A DNA stretch of 64,000 nucleotides from Gymnopus androsaceus JB14 (Eukaryota > Basidiomycota > Agaricomycetes > Agaricales > Omphalotaceae): assembly GCA_009733575.1 (NCBI GenBank), contig ML769589.1:1-64000 (forward strand), read 5' to 3'. The translations under genes were made by a program, and so were the position numbers. The notes under the pieces were generated by a model. That model did not search any database. It saw nothing but the letters and a program-made list of their open reading frames with translations, and was not told where the DNA came from. Shown here one piece after another: positions 47,664 through 58,844 of the stretch (position 1 is its first letter; every line of letters begins with the position of its first letter).

Positions 47664-49948
47664 ATGTCGGCAATCACTTGGGCAGAGCCTGTTGTTATTG
47701 AGCCTGTAGACGTGTTGCAGTTCACCAGAGCAGACGCGCCTGAAGTTTCAAAAAAGACTCAGGAGGTAATCGGTTAGTGTTTTTTTCTCTCTCTTTTTTC
47801 TCATAAGTGATGCTGTTCTTTAGATTAGTCCTCTCAGATGCTTCAGAAAATCTCTATCCTCCATCTACAAGTCAAGTCATCAGATACCTGGACTCGCTGG
47901 ATGCTGGGAATACAGATTGCGGACAGTCTCTGCAGGTTTCCACTGCTGATGTCCTTCGTCATGCTCAGCTCAATAACCTGGCTGATTTGCCAAACACTTT
48001 GCCTCGCAGCATTGACTCGGGCCAGTTGTCTTCTGAATGCGCTGTTGCACCTTGCTCTTCTGGAGCATTCCCTCCACCAACTTCTTCCACTACAGCAGCA
48101 GATGTATCCCCTGGTCATGCTGTTGCATCTGGCTCTCCTGGATCAGCGTCTTTGGTCCCTTCAGCAAGTTTGTCTCCTGAAGTGGTCAACAATGCCGACT
48201 TGGCCAATGTGTCTCAAAATTCCGGTGGTGCTGCCCCCCTTGAATCTGTGCCCACTGTCAGCTCTTCTGGGGCTGCTAATGCTGGTGGTTCCTCCATGAC
48301 AGGTGGTAGCGGAAGTGGAGGAGTTGACATTGAGGCTTGTGCTCCTCGTAGGAAGAGGTCTGAGATGGGGATTGAGGAGAGAAATTTGATGAAGCAGTTG
48401 GGGGTGGAGAAGCAGGAGAAGCTTATGGACGCCATCAACAATGCTACCACTGAATACAAGGCAAAGCTGGAAAGTATTGCAAAAGAAAACAGTTATAAAT
48501 CCGCCCGCATCAAGCAGCTTGCTTTGCATGCTCCACCAATCAAAAGTTGCTGAAAGGTCTCCGACTGGAACATCATGATACATTATAAAGGTAAGGAGTT
48601 GAATGAAGGTGAGCTGCAATATGATTTCCAATGTAGCAATAGCTGATTGATGCTCTAGCTGCTGGTCCAGGCCATCGCAAGACCCTTGAAGAAATCCAGG
48701 TGGCTCTCCGCCAGGATGTAGAGCTTCTGGCTGTTATGAAGGATGAAGAGGAGATGAAGCAGTATTGCGAAGAGTACTGCAACGAGAAGGAAGCCGAGTC
48801 CAAAGGAAAGGTGCAGACGATGTCTGGCAAGTCCATGGCGCAGGTAGCGTCGAAGACTCTTGATTTGCTGCAGGCTCAGGTATGTAGCTCGGAGCTTCCA
48901 TTTTGGCTTTGCTGACAAGTTCAATGTTACGTAGTGCAACTATGCGTTTTTGAATTCCGGTACCAACTTGTTTGGTGTAACCACACATGGGAGCTTTGAG
49001 AAAGACACAGCAAAGGGGTTCTTTGGAGCTGGTCCAGTGGACGGCTTTCTTTGTGAAATGTTTGGCATCAGCTTGGCTAAGTTGGGGGAATGTTTTGATG
49101 CATATGTTTGCACGAAGGAAGCTAGTGAGTGGGTTTCATCTGAACGCTCTGCACAGCCTGTTGATGTATTGAGGTAGTGGGCAAGAAGAAGCTTTCCAAG
49201 GCTGATATGGCGAAAGCAACAGTCAAGCTCATCAACCGTTGTTTGGGTGAGTTCTTTTAACTTTGCTTTGCTGACATGTTCCTAACTCATCTGATATTGT
49301 ACAGAGGAGATTACTGGTGTAAAGGACCTGGTGATGGCCTACAGCAAGTACAAAAAGAACATTGTCGCCATCTACAAGGTTGTCATAGATGGCTGGCCCG
49401 AAGATATACCTTGCGTCTCCCCTCAATTGCTGACAAAGGTGGACAACATGAAAGATCTCTATGAAGCATGGTCGGAGGGTCATGCGGCCTGGCGCAAGCT
49501 CACATCGAAGGAAGTCCGAGAGCTCAAGAGTCCACGAGAGCCAGTAGAAAGATGAGTGAAGCCAACCGCAAAGAAGCAGACTGGTAACTGCAAGCAGAAG
49601 CGCAGCCAGAAGGTTGACAACAATGAGGGAGATGAGCTGCAATTGTCAGAGGACAATGAGGGGTCTCATGCGAGGAACAAGAAGTTAAATGTCACTGCAC
49701 AAAAAAGCCATAAGCGCCGGAGGGTAGAGGAGGAGAATAATGGTGGAGCAAACAAGAAGTCTGCAAGGAAGGGTAAAGGAAAGGACGGTTCCCAGGAGAA
49801 GACTAGAGAGAAGAAAAAAGAGGTGCCAGTGGCTGCAATACCACGAGTTTCGAAGGCACGCAAGGCCAAGGTGAATGCTGCGCCTATCTCGGATGGAATT
49901 GCGGATAACAACAAGGGTGAGTCCAACGAGTACCTGGAGGATGAGTAG
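47664..49948 (+). pseudogene. hypothetical nuclear-type protein, two in-frame TGA codons
   Basis: Starts MSAITWAEPVVIEPVDVLQF. After an intron, VLSDASENLYPPSTSQVIRY leads to a long Ala/Ser/Gly linker, a basic part ending YKSARIKQLALHAPP, a TGA at 48551-48553, then in the same frame KVSDWNIMIHYKGKELNEG. Later exons give GPGHRKTLEEIQVALRQDVE, LVMAYSKYKKNIVAIYKVV and GWPEDIPCVSP, a second TGA at 49553-49555, and a lysine-rich tail (KSHKRRRVEEENNGGANKK) to 49948. The layout matches a large agaricomycete family of unknown role that I remember often near transposons. CGA would restore Arg at both TGAs. One join near 48650 is also out of phase. Confidence 0.5.
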
Positions 49949-50311
49949 ACTACTTTCTTCCTTTCCTGTCATGCTACGCTGTTTTGTATTATGCTCTGCT
50001 GTGTGTTGTACGGACATTAATGTTTCTTGTTGTATGTACTATGTAGTAGCCCATACTCACTGTCAAATCCATTTGTATTTCTTGGTACTTAATATTCTTA
50101 CTTGTGAGTTAAGTTATTTGGCTGTCTGCATGCGGTATCAAGTGCTGGTGAGCCAGTCATGGCACTGGCAACCTAAGATATTGAATATATAATATATCTA
50201 CTAATACCTAGTCATTATTTGGTAGAAACCCATAAACCCTCCTAGTAGAGGGAAATAAGAATGATCCAAGCCTCTAACAGGAGGCATTAAGGGGGACTAG
50301 CAGGTGGGGTT
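49949..50311. other. short intergenic stretch before cassette copy 3
   Basis: About 360 bp with AT-rich runs (ATATAATATATC near 50188) and no gene. Confidence 0.5.
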
Positions 50312-52301
50312 GAGAATTGAAACTCGGGCTTGGTATGCGATAATTGTACCAAAAGGACCGTAACAGCCTAATTTGGGACATGCTTAGTAAGATAACAAGC
50401 AATTGAGGAGACTCAGAATGGGACTCACACAACCTGAAATAATGCATAGATTCGGAACCAGACCGACGAAATCTGATATTTTACTGTTATAAAATGACTT
50501 CAAGTGCTGAAGAAAATTACACAAACCAACGAGACATCCTGGCAGAATCAAGTTGAGGAATAGCCAAAATGAATTCACAATGCGGAGCGCACATACCAAG
50601 TGCTGGACTTCCAGGGAAGATACCTCGAATGGTCGGGAGTGCAAATAGACCTGCAAAGAGCAGCGCAATGCTAGTAGATTCAAGCCCTCTGTTAGTTACT
50701 TATATCCCTATGTGATCCAAAGTCAACCCACCCATCCGATCCAGAAACTTCACGATGAGGAAGCACATTTAAAATCGACATGTACAGTAAGCTCAAAGTT
50801 ACAAGCCCTACAAAAGTTTTTGTCAATATTTGAAACAAGGGAGGATAGTGGAGTTTATATTAGACAACTCACAATTGAATATGATTAGAAGTAAGACTCC
50901 AACTATGACAGCTGAATGTCTATTGAGGTAGATGTAAGTGGTGATCCTCCCCGCTTGGTCCGGAAGATCCAAAAAGGTGTAATCAGAGTTGGAAACCCAT
51001 TGGCTACTTCTAGGATTGAATATACTGGCGCCAGCCATTGGAATAGTATTGTTTGTGTTCGTTTCAACTGCGGTCATGATGAATGATAGACCGTACCTGT
51101 GGAAAATATCAGAGAGGCCGAGAGCAAAGAGAATAATAGATAAGAGCGCACACACCAATCGAAAGGATATACAATTTCACTCTCAAAACCATGAGAATTC
51201 GTTTGTGAGGACCAGATATTGTACAAATCTGTTGTGATGACTTGTTTAATATCATAATTCTGCGGGCCGTTCAGGAGGTTTGTTGCATTGTAATAAGCGG
51301 AGCTGTAGTTGAGCAGGGCAGTGGACATATCGAGGTTGGCACTCCCGTCCTTTGCGATTCCGTCTCTATACGATAGGGAAAGTCAAGGAAGCGCGAATAC
51401 ACGAAATCGAGAACAAGTTACTTACGCATTCAAGAAGAATGAGACATCCTTTTTCAAGAATCCTAAATCTTGACAAGCACCATCTCCACCGACGAATGAT
51501 ACACCGCAGATGTAAGGGATCCAGAAAAGACCTTAGCAAGTACATGCCACGGTAAGCGACGACTTCTGGTGTCAAAATATAAAAGGAATGTTTTATATTC
51601 ACTTAACATTTTCGAGTCAGTGTCCCATTCTTGTATATCACCGTATAATAGAATCTAGCAGACGACACCCATCCTTGAGATCAATGCCAGAGCATACTTG
51701 AGTTATAAAGATTAGTTACATACCCCATCTCTCGGAGGAGCACCTCCAACCGAAAGAGGTTGGAATGCATCTGGAGATCCATCTATCACAAGCGTATCCA
51801 GTCCGAAACCCAAAAAGATAGCCGAGACAATAAGAGTGATGCCAATCATAGCCGTAACGTATACCACCTTGTGCATCCTAAGCTTCCCCATGAGTAAGAA
51901 GGGATTGGCTCGCTGGGGGACCATGACGAAGCAGTCGTGTCGGGAGGGATACGTCAAGGGGCAAGGTGAGATGGTCGGAAGTGTCTACAAGCACCTGGAC
52001 TAAGAGTGAGAGGGGTTTTGGAAGTATTGGGGCTGACCGAAAAGATTATCGAAACGGGATTGACGTTCACGTAGATAGACAATGTGAATGAATGAATGAA
52101 TTACTCGATGCGATAATCCAACTAGCGGTAGAGGAATAAGAATGACAGACGAGCCCTGCGGCTACGACAAACTTTCCACTCGGTGGTGGTCTGGCTGGTC
52201 TGGGACAAAAAGAAAGTGTCTACTGGCTTGGCCATGATGTGCTTTATACTCGTAAATTGATACATAATTAAAGTAAGAGATATATATGAATTTAATATCT
52301 A
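50312..52301. repeat. cassette, copy 3, truncated
   Basis: Begins with the 54-bp TTGAGAATTGAAACTCGG flank shared with copy 1, then follows the cassette from CCTAATTTGGGACATGC (50367) to about 52301, where homology stops in the spacer upstream of gene B. Gene A is absent. There are no inverted arms on either side in this copy. Confidence 0.85.
50384..51990 (-). CDS. cassette gene B, copy 3 (multi-TM protein)
   Basis: Collinear with copy 2: MGKLRMHKVVYVTAMIGITL, FLGFGLDTLVIDGSPDAFQP, ALLNYSSAYYNATN (here missing LGL), IMTAVETNTNNTIPMAGAS and the 99-residue C-terminal frame (50384-50683), which is open with a few conservative changes. Differences from copy 2 include three-base and six-base indels that keep the frame. 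Start and two joins are as uncertain as in copy 2. Upstream sequences are replaced by the junction with the CSN6 gene. Confidence 0.45.
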
Positions 52302-52342
52302 TACTTGGGTAAACGGCGCATGGTATATCCGACGAGACCCAC

Positions 52343-53159
52343 TACTCACAGCTAGTCCCACTCCCTCCACCTTTAGCCGTCCAGTCGACAGCAATACGCT
52401 CTGCTTCTCCAGTTTCAACATTGTATGCTGCCTCAACAAATACCGATCGTGAAGTTCGATCTTTCATTTCGAAGGTTTGCTCATAGGCTTTGAAGGGAAG
52501 ATTTTGGCTGGTTCCATCGGCACTACCAACGAGGGTTGTGCTTGGTTGCAGAAGAAGTAAAAGCGGCGTTGAGCAATATCCGGTAAACTATGATCTAATG
52601 AGTATCTGAAAACATGGGGTCAGCAAGCAAGCCATACTTGGGAATGCAGTTCGATGTGACGTCTAGTAGGGATTGGTGCCACTGTGTACCATCCGATGAG
52701 CTCTAAGGACGGGAATGTTTGTTTATCTGAGGGGAAAAAAGGGTTAGTTGAGGATTAAAGTAGGGTCAGAAGCACACACACACTGATCTCGTCTGCTGAC
52801 CAGGAAAGAATGGTCGATCGTCTCTCCATTTTCATCCATAGCCAATTCAAAAGTGTTTACGATTTCAACCTCTCGTCCATTCTGAGTCCCCAAAAGCGCG
52901 CCAAGAGCTGAAACGAAATGAGAAAAGAGTCTTGTAACTTGCGATGAACGCATTGAATGGAAAAGCAGTTTCTGTTTGCAGTTTCAGTCTCGTGAAATGC
53001 TCAGAGATGCTAAGGATCGCAAGGGGATGTCTATCTGAGCGGTAAGCGATCACAGCACTAGCCCTCAGAGCAAAGAGCTTACAATGCAATCGAGAGACCA
53101 GAAGTCGTTGTAGATGGAAGAACAACCGATTCTTCTTGGTCAGTATCCATTGCGCTCAT
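52343..53159 (-). pseudogene. CSN6: COP9 signalosome subunit 6, N-terminal MPN half only
   Basis: Starts MSAMDTDQEESVVLPSTTTS. Exons give SGLSIAL-HPLAILSISEHFTRLKLQ, LGALLGTQNGREVEIVNTFE, DKQTFPSLELIGWYTVAPIP, FTGYCSTPLLLLLQPST and AERIAVDWTAKGGGSGTS. This is the MPN domain of CSN6, the non-catalytic MPN partner of CSN5 in the cullin-deneddylating complex; no JAMM zinc motif is expected. The frame reaches TAG at 52343, but a donor GTGAGT at 52349-52344 suggests a further exon that is missing. The cassette copy 3 breakpoint is only about 45 bp beyond. The C-terminal helical half is not seen in this window. Confidence 0.8.
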
Positions 53160-54169
53160 TGTAGAAAGAAACAAGTTAATTCAGTGCACGTGACAGCTCT
53201 CCGCGTCGCCGTCTTCCTCCAGTTGGCAGTCGACTTCAATCCAGATACACTTCATTCAGTAGAGAGGGGCTTCAGGGTTACACTAATAAATGTACAAGGA
53301 AATTGAAAGGAACTACATAGATCGTATGGGGAAAAAAATCGAGGCTTGAGGCATACTGGCAGGTACAAGTCGAGGATAGATTCCATTAATTTCACCGCAA
53401 AGCCAAAGCTACCACTCCAGTCGTAGATCTCCAGCGCTCTCCTGCAATTTTAAAACTTCTCAATACATCGAATAAAACAATTCTTTGGGACCCTGACGGT
53501 AAGGCTTGAACTCGCGCTTACGATCACAGCTACAAGCGACATCCGCAAGTCAGAGTATGATGATTACCTTGGCAGAAGGGTGACTAGGGCCCTCGATTGC
53601 TGCGAGGCAAATGAGCACCTACATAGATCACGATCGCAGAATGCAAGTGCGAAGCAGGTCCGGTAGACTCGAGGCATATCTCCTAATGTACCCGACAGTG
53701 GATTCGTGTATATGTCGTTGCTATTCAGCGTTAGATTTATAGCATTTTGTATCCAGTTTATAAAATTTTCGAGAGAAACTAGAAATTGTGAAACGTTAAA
53801 TTTTTTCTATTTCTCGGGCCAAATATCGACTAACCTTGGAGCCTAGGACCGATTTCGGGAGGGAGATCTCGGTATGATAATCTACTGTCTTTAGCCCAAA
53901 AGATCCTATTTTTCCGAGCAAAAATTGTTAATAGTCCAAGGCCATAAGCGATTATTCTGAAGCTCAGCGCACAGCGATGTTCTTCTACAAGGTCCTCGCA
54001 GGAGGTCCTGCCTACCAAATAAGAAAATACCTGTTCTAAATTTCACGCACTTTTCTTGTGTTTTCATCCCGGAAAAATTATAACATTACGGGAAGTGGAC
54101 GTACCACCACCTTCCTACCCTACAGATAGTAGGTACTGAATGCCCTTCTTCTTCTTCTTCAGGTTACCT
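53160..54169. other. intergenic, no supported gene
   Basis: One kilobase between the CSN6 fragment and the next small gene. I see no coding frame above background; a tRNA-like T-arm around 53495-53510 does not fold into a full tRNA. AT-rich around 53740-53830. Confidence 0.4.
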
Positions 54170-54439
54170 TCAATCATCATCCCCATCTTCATCCACATCG
54201 CTCCCAATAGACGGCCAAAAGCTTTCAATATTAATCTCGACCCCAAATTCACCCTCCTTCATCCCCTCACCACTCACCTCTTCCGACGCCTTCCTCCCTT
54301 TACGTAACTTGAGAACCTCCACACCTTTCCAAAACACCTTCTCTGCATCCTCCGCAGCTGCGTCTCCCCAGTCTGGTAGGGGATGAATGGTGTGCGGGGG
54401 TGTAAGGAGAATTGTCGGTGTTGGTGTAGCCTCCTCCAT
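54170..54439 (-). CDS. small acidic hypothetical protein
   Basis: 89 residues starting MEEATPTPTILLTPPHTIHP, with EDAEKVFWKGVEVLKLRKG in the middle and an acidic end (SIGSDVDEDGDDD). The amphipathic central helix and the strong codon-like composition support real coding. The ATG is only 40 bp from the arm B fragment at 54479, so upstream exons or promoter may have been lost. Family not recognised. Confidence 0.45.
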   Translation of the reverse strand: MEEATPTPTILLTPPHTIHPLPDWGDAAAEDAEKVFWKGVEVLKLRKGRKASEEVSGEGMKEGEFGVEINIESFWPSIGSDVDEDGDDD

Positions 54440-54478
54440 GTTAGGAATTGCGGAAAGCGAAGGTGCAGAGGAGGAGCA

Positions 54479-54707
54479 GTGTCCAGAAAGTCTACTGTAC
54501 TGTACAGTCCGGAGGAAAGAAATCGCTAAACTCCCATCCTTTCACCATGACGGGGTAGAGGCCAGCAAAGCGGTGTCACAAACCACAGATTTTGAATTTC
54601 CAAGCAATGAAGGAGATCCCAAAGAAGTATAGGTCAAAGTACAGGTTAACGAAGACTTGATCCGGTTTGGTACGAGGAAGAGCGGCAGGCACTAATGCCT
54701 AAAAGAG
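54479..54707. repeat. solo fragment of arm B repeat
   Basis: Starts TGTCCAGAAAGTCTACTGTA and ends CTAATGCCTAAAAGAG; matches the right arm of inverted repeat B at about 43517-43723 with small indels. It separates the minus gene ending at 54439 from the FAS1 gene starting at 54776 and may now supply part of both upstream regions. Confidence 0.85.
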
Positions 54708-54775
54708 CTAGGTGGCTGGACAAGCTACCGGTTTGTGAACGACCACAACCTCCCCACGCAACTTCAAATCTCACT

Positions 54776-55712
54776 ATGCGCCAAGCACTTCGTTTCTTCT
54801 CATTTTCCTTCTCCGTAGTCTTCAGCTTATCTCTAGTTTTTGCAACGCAAATCCCACTTGATAATATACCCATGTCACAAGGACCTGCGCTGCAATTCAA
54901 CGACATGCCTTCACTTGCCGATCTCCTCACTATCGAATCTTCAGCATCTACATTCTACTCTTACGCTAGGGAATTGTCGTTGAGCGAGCTGTTTAGTCGG
55001 CAACTGCAAGCGGGATTCACTGGGACTGAAGGACAAGGGCAAGGATTAACGTTGCTAGTTCCGACGAACAAAGCTGTTATGGCGTTGGAGAGGAAACCGT
55101 GAGTCGCCTAGTGTATTTGTAGACTTACACTAATAATCCGGAATACAGACACCAAGGACCTCCACCCAGTGATACAGTTATTTCGGAAGAAGAATTCGAT
55201 AAAAGCTCAAAGGATAATGTACAGAGATGGGTTGAGGCTCATGTTATCCCGGTAAGCAGTATATCTCTTGTTCTCGTTTCTCATGCAGTCGTATCCTCCT
55301 TCAAACGTTCTTCGTTAACGCTCCTCACTTTACTTATGTTCTATCACCGGCATTCCAAATCCCTTCCCTTTCTTGGAGTCTTCATATACTTGTCTTGTGC
55401 TCTCTATACGGTTTACTAACTCCCATCTTGCGCTTCCCTGCCTCCGTCCCATATAGACCTCTCCATTAACATTCCCTGGCACCTACGACACCCTTCTCGA
55501 GGGTAAATCCAGTCTCGTTTACCTTTGAATCGAAAGAGGAGGGTTGGGAAACGGTGACGGTCGAGGATGGGATACGTATTCTCAGTATGAAGAAGGTACG
55601 CTCGTTGCTCAAGCTGTCGTTCGCCCATTTTCCTGGAAGCATATCTGACCTTCAGACCTAGGCCTCGAACGGCGTAATGTATCTCATAGATGGCACAATC
55701 GGAGTCAATTAA
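54776..55712 (+). pseudogene. secreted FAS1 (fasciclin) domain protein, one frameshift
   Basis: Exon 1 from 54776 encodes a signal peptide (MRQALRFFSFSFSVVFSLSL) and the start of a fasciclin domain (SLADLLTIESSASTFYSYAR, GLTLLVPTNKAVMALERKP). Exon 2 has NVQRWVEAHVIP; a 200-nt intron follows; exon 3 has SPLTFPGTYDTLLEGK. There, near 55505, one surplus base must be skipped to enter PVSFTFESKEEGWETVTVED and GIRILSMKK. The last exon gives ASNGVMYLIDGTIGVN and TAA. FAS1 proteins mediate wall or matrix adhesion. A functional copy would be about 205 residues. The frameshift may be real or a base-call error. Confidence 0.75.
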
Positions 55713-55937
55713 TGCGGCTTGGAAAACTATGTACTATTACCTCTCTGCATGAGAGCTGACTGGAAGCGGAAAATCAGTGTTTTGTTTGCCATGTATCTAG
55801 TCACGGTGTGTCAATCTCGCTTTTGCCTTTGAAGCAGGAATGCGACTTGTCATAAAGCTATGTTGTATAATGTATCTGAAGCCTGCACCGGTGTATAATT
55901 TTGTACGGTTGGACGGATATAGGATCTCGAGCTTGTT

Positions 55938-56270
55938 CTACTGGGGCGGAACGACAAGCATGACTGACTCTTGTGCTGCTTTTCTTCGCGCGCTTGCTTC
56001 TTTGTTCTTGAACCCTGTCTCATTCGGTTGTAGGAAGAATTTCAAGGATTCTTTTGAATGCCGCTTTTGATATGAGCTTTCGACTTCATTCAAGACGTCC
56101 GAGTCGACCTGATGCGCTCTGTAATCGAAGTCAGCGCTATTCCGTAAAGAGAAAGCAAGTATGAAACTCACTTGAGGATTGCCTCAGCGAGAGCCAGAGG
56201 TAACTTGATGTCGGTATGCTGGTTGCTGCCGCAAGTAGCGATCAGGCGCTCGCGTTGTATTTCTTCCCAG
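55938..56270 (-). CDS. 3' part of an unrecognised gene
   Basis: Two joined segments read leftwards: LSSLGWEEIQRERLIATCGS, NQHTDIKLPLALAEAIL, then after a 51-nt intron (GTGAGT...TACAG) AHQVDSDVLNEVESSYQKR and KKAAQESVMLVV-like basic end at a stop at 55938. No in-frame start lies upstream, and the 5' side runs into the kinase pseudogene on the other strand. Either a truncated fragment or a gene with a distant first exon. Family not recognised. Confidence 0.35.
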
Positions 56271-56274
56271 CCCA

Positions 56275-58727
56275 ATGATGATAGAAAGAGTCGACATCTA
56301 CTTTAAAACGACCGCGGACGGTGTATACGAATTAGTTTCGTTACCGTATAGCCCTCGCACTACCAGGGCACAATTGGCCCAAGAATTCGAAACTCACCTG
56401 AAGGAGAAACTCTGCTTCACCGCCTACGCTGGATTCGAGCTCAAAAAACCCAGCAAGGTCTTCATCGAAGCTTTCAATGATGGAAAAGAGCTCCCGATGG
56501 ACGAACTTGTGACCCTCCCTACAGTCTCGATCATCCAAAACCACTTGCCAACGGAGGGTTGCTTATTTGCTAACCTCCACTACCTTCCACCGCCACGACC
56601 ACGACCACCCATTCTTACTGTGCATTCTCGCAGTAGTCAAAACTTTAATGCAGAAGACTTACAGCTCAATGTTGTAATCGAGCATACTAGTAGTGAGATT
56701 CCGAAGGTGGTTGAAGATTTCATGAAAGGGGCTGTTCAGAGTCGAGCAGTCACTCAAGAGGTGCATTGTATTCAATTATTCGTCCAGGAAGCCTTACAAG
56801 TTGCGCTTCCTCAGGATTATCAAGCTCTTTCCGAACTGGGTTTAAACGAACTCTTTCATGTTCCTGATGGCGAGGAATCAATTCCCTCGTTCTCTCACTC
56901 TGTAAAGGAACATTTTATCAAACTACTAAGCACCCAGCTTGAGAATTCGAACATTCACTTTATCAAAACCCAGAAGCTCACGCCAAACGAGCGGTTATGG
57001 ACAGCCACTACTTTGTCCATCTGGCAATGGGGCTGCTGGCGCAACGGCATAAGGATGAAGATGATAAACTGCATTTGTAGGTCTTTACCTTCAATCCATG
57101 TAGTTGATTTCTTTATGTGCATTTCAGTCGGTTTTCCACGAAGGGATGGCCGCATAACCTCCCGGTGATCGTGAAAACGCGAGATCATCCCAACAGACTT
57201 CTCAAGTTTGAGCCAGTTTCGGATCACTGTCTCTGGAAGGGCTTTGTCGTACTCTGGATTTGCAAAGTCTTTTCAAAAGGCGTAAAGGACCGCGAAAAGC
57301 TCCTGGTGGAAGGCGCCTATCTGGTGAGGCTGCTTTCCACCAAGGACAAACCCTTCGTTCTCCCGGTGGTTTATGTAGATGAGTACTACAATGCCAAAGT
57401 GATGTTCATGTGGCAGGATGGGGAGGAGGTATGCATCTTGGCTTCTATACCATTCACCGTATAAACTTCTTTCAGGTGTACTACAAGACGAAAACCTATG
57501 ATCTCTCCGGGAGTAAATCTGCGCCCAGATTTCTCGCCCTCCTGTACAACCTCTCGGAGAGGGATGTCTCTGCTTTCTCCGACTTCGCGCAAGAGCAAAC
57601 GGCACTAATGAAAAGCACAATCACCGAAGGTTCACTCAATTCTCGAGGGAGGATCGAGAAAGGGAAAGTCACGCGGAGAGCCAGATGAGGGCGGAGAGCC
57701 AGATGACGGGGGGAGCGCAGGACCAGGGAGATGATCACAAGGCGCAAGGAAAAAGAGGACGCCCAGGAAACGATGAAGGGGGTAGGGGTAAGAAACGAAG
57801 GAAGCCTGAAGGAACTTCACAACCATCGGACGACGAAGGCAGAGGTGTAGCTCTAGGTGCAAGTGAAGCTGTGTATTCCGGCGTCATACGACTAGGCAAG
57901 GTGCGTTTTATACATCTTCTGCTCTGTCATTACCTGACCGATCCTTCCTTAGTTCGTCCATAGGAGGGGCAATACCGTCATCAAGAAGGTGCATGGACTG
58001 GAGCTACAATTAATGGAAAAATTTCGTGCTATAAAACCCGACAATATAATCCATCCATTGGATATTTTCTACAGCAATCACGTTTCCGCCAGCGTTCACC
58101 TTCCCGTCCTACTCGTTTTGGCTGATGTCGCCCAAGCGTTGGTACTCGACTCTCTGTACGGCAAACTCGATATGGACTTCCTGGGTCATATCCTTCCGAT
58201 GAGTCAGGGTTTAGCTCAAGGGCTGAACTTTTTACACTCAAAGTCTGTGTCGCATCGGGACATAAAACCCGCCAACCTACTCTTAGTCCCTGTCTCCTAC
58301 AAAATCATCATAACTGATTTTGATCTTGCCGTGATGGGTGAGGACAAAGTAAGTGGCTTTGTGGGCACGCCTGGCTACGTGGCACCCGGTTTGTATTTTT
58401 GCCTTACATGTTTCTCTTCCATGAGCTAAGCAATTTCTACAGAAGTCAAGAGCGGAGGTATTTACGATCCCTTCCTGGCAGATCGTTTTAGTTGCGGAAA
58501 GGTTTACGAGTTTCTCTTGCTCATCTCTCATGTCCTTCCAGCAAAGAACACGCCCGATGGGCCTGAAGGCCTTGAAGGAGTTTTCGGAGCTGTTGCGGGA
58601 TAAAAATCCTGAGGCGCGGCCGGTGCTATCGGCGTGGTCTCGCCGGCTCCTTGACCTATCTTCTTGTCCGACTCAGCAAGAAGATCAGCAAGAAATTGTC
58701 CTTAAAACAATGGTCAGGATAGATTAA
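56275..58727 (+). pseudogene. protein kinase pseudogene with large N-terminal region
   Basis: N-terminal part starts MMIERVDIYFKTTADGVYEL, with a possible ubiquitin-like header before LPPPRPRPP. Middle part includes GWPHNLPVIVKTRDHPNRL and a basic linker. Kinase part: TVIKKVHG (VAIK lysine), LELQLMEKF (alpha-C Glu), HRDIKPANLLL, TDFDLAV (DFG variant DFD) and GTPGYVAPG. Frames break at least three times: near 56995 (WTATTLS versus the natural MDSHYFVHLAMGLL), near 57690 after VTRRAR, and near 58550 before ALKEFSELLRDKNPEARP. A header-linker-kinase layout recalls Crinkler-type proteins, but that is a guess. Inactive unless the breaks are sequencing errors. Confidence 0.6.
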
Positions 58728-58844
58728 GATTTTAAACCATCATTCTACACCATCGAATCGTCCATACCTTCCCCAGATCATCCTCGCCCACACCGCATCT
58801 ACCATTGCCTTTTGGGCAAAGAAATCGCCTAGGACATCCTGCAA

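Noticed and set aside
47843..48459. Long frames in other phases over the Ala/Ser/Gly linker
   Set aside because: Shadows of the low-complexity coding region of the gene at 47664-49948.
53480..53580. Possible minus-strand tRNA (CGCGAGTTCAAGCC resembles a T arm)
   Set aside because: No 7-bp acceptor stem, anticodon arm or A box could be paired around it.
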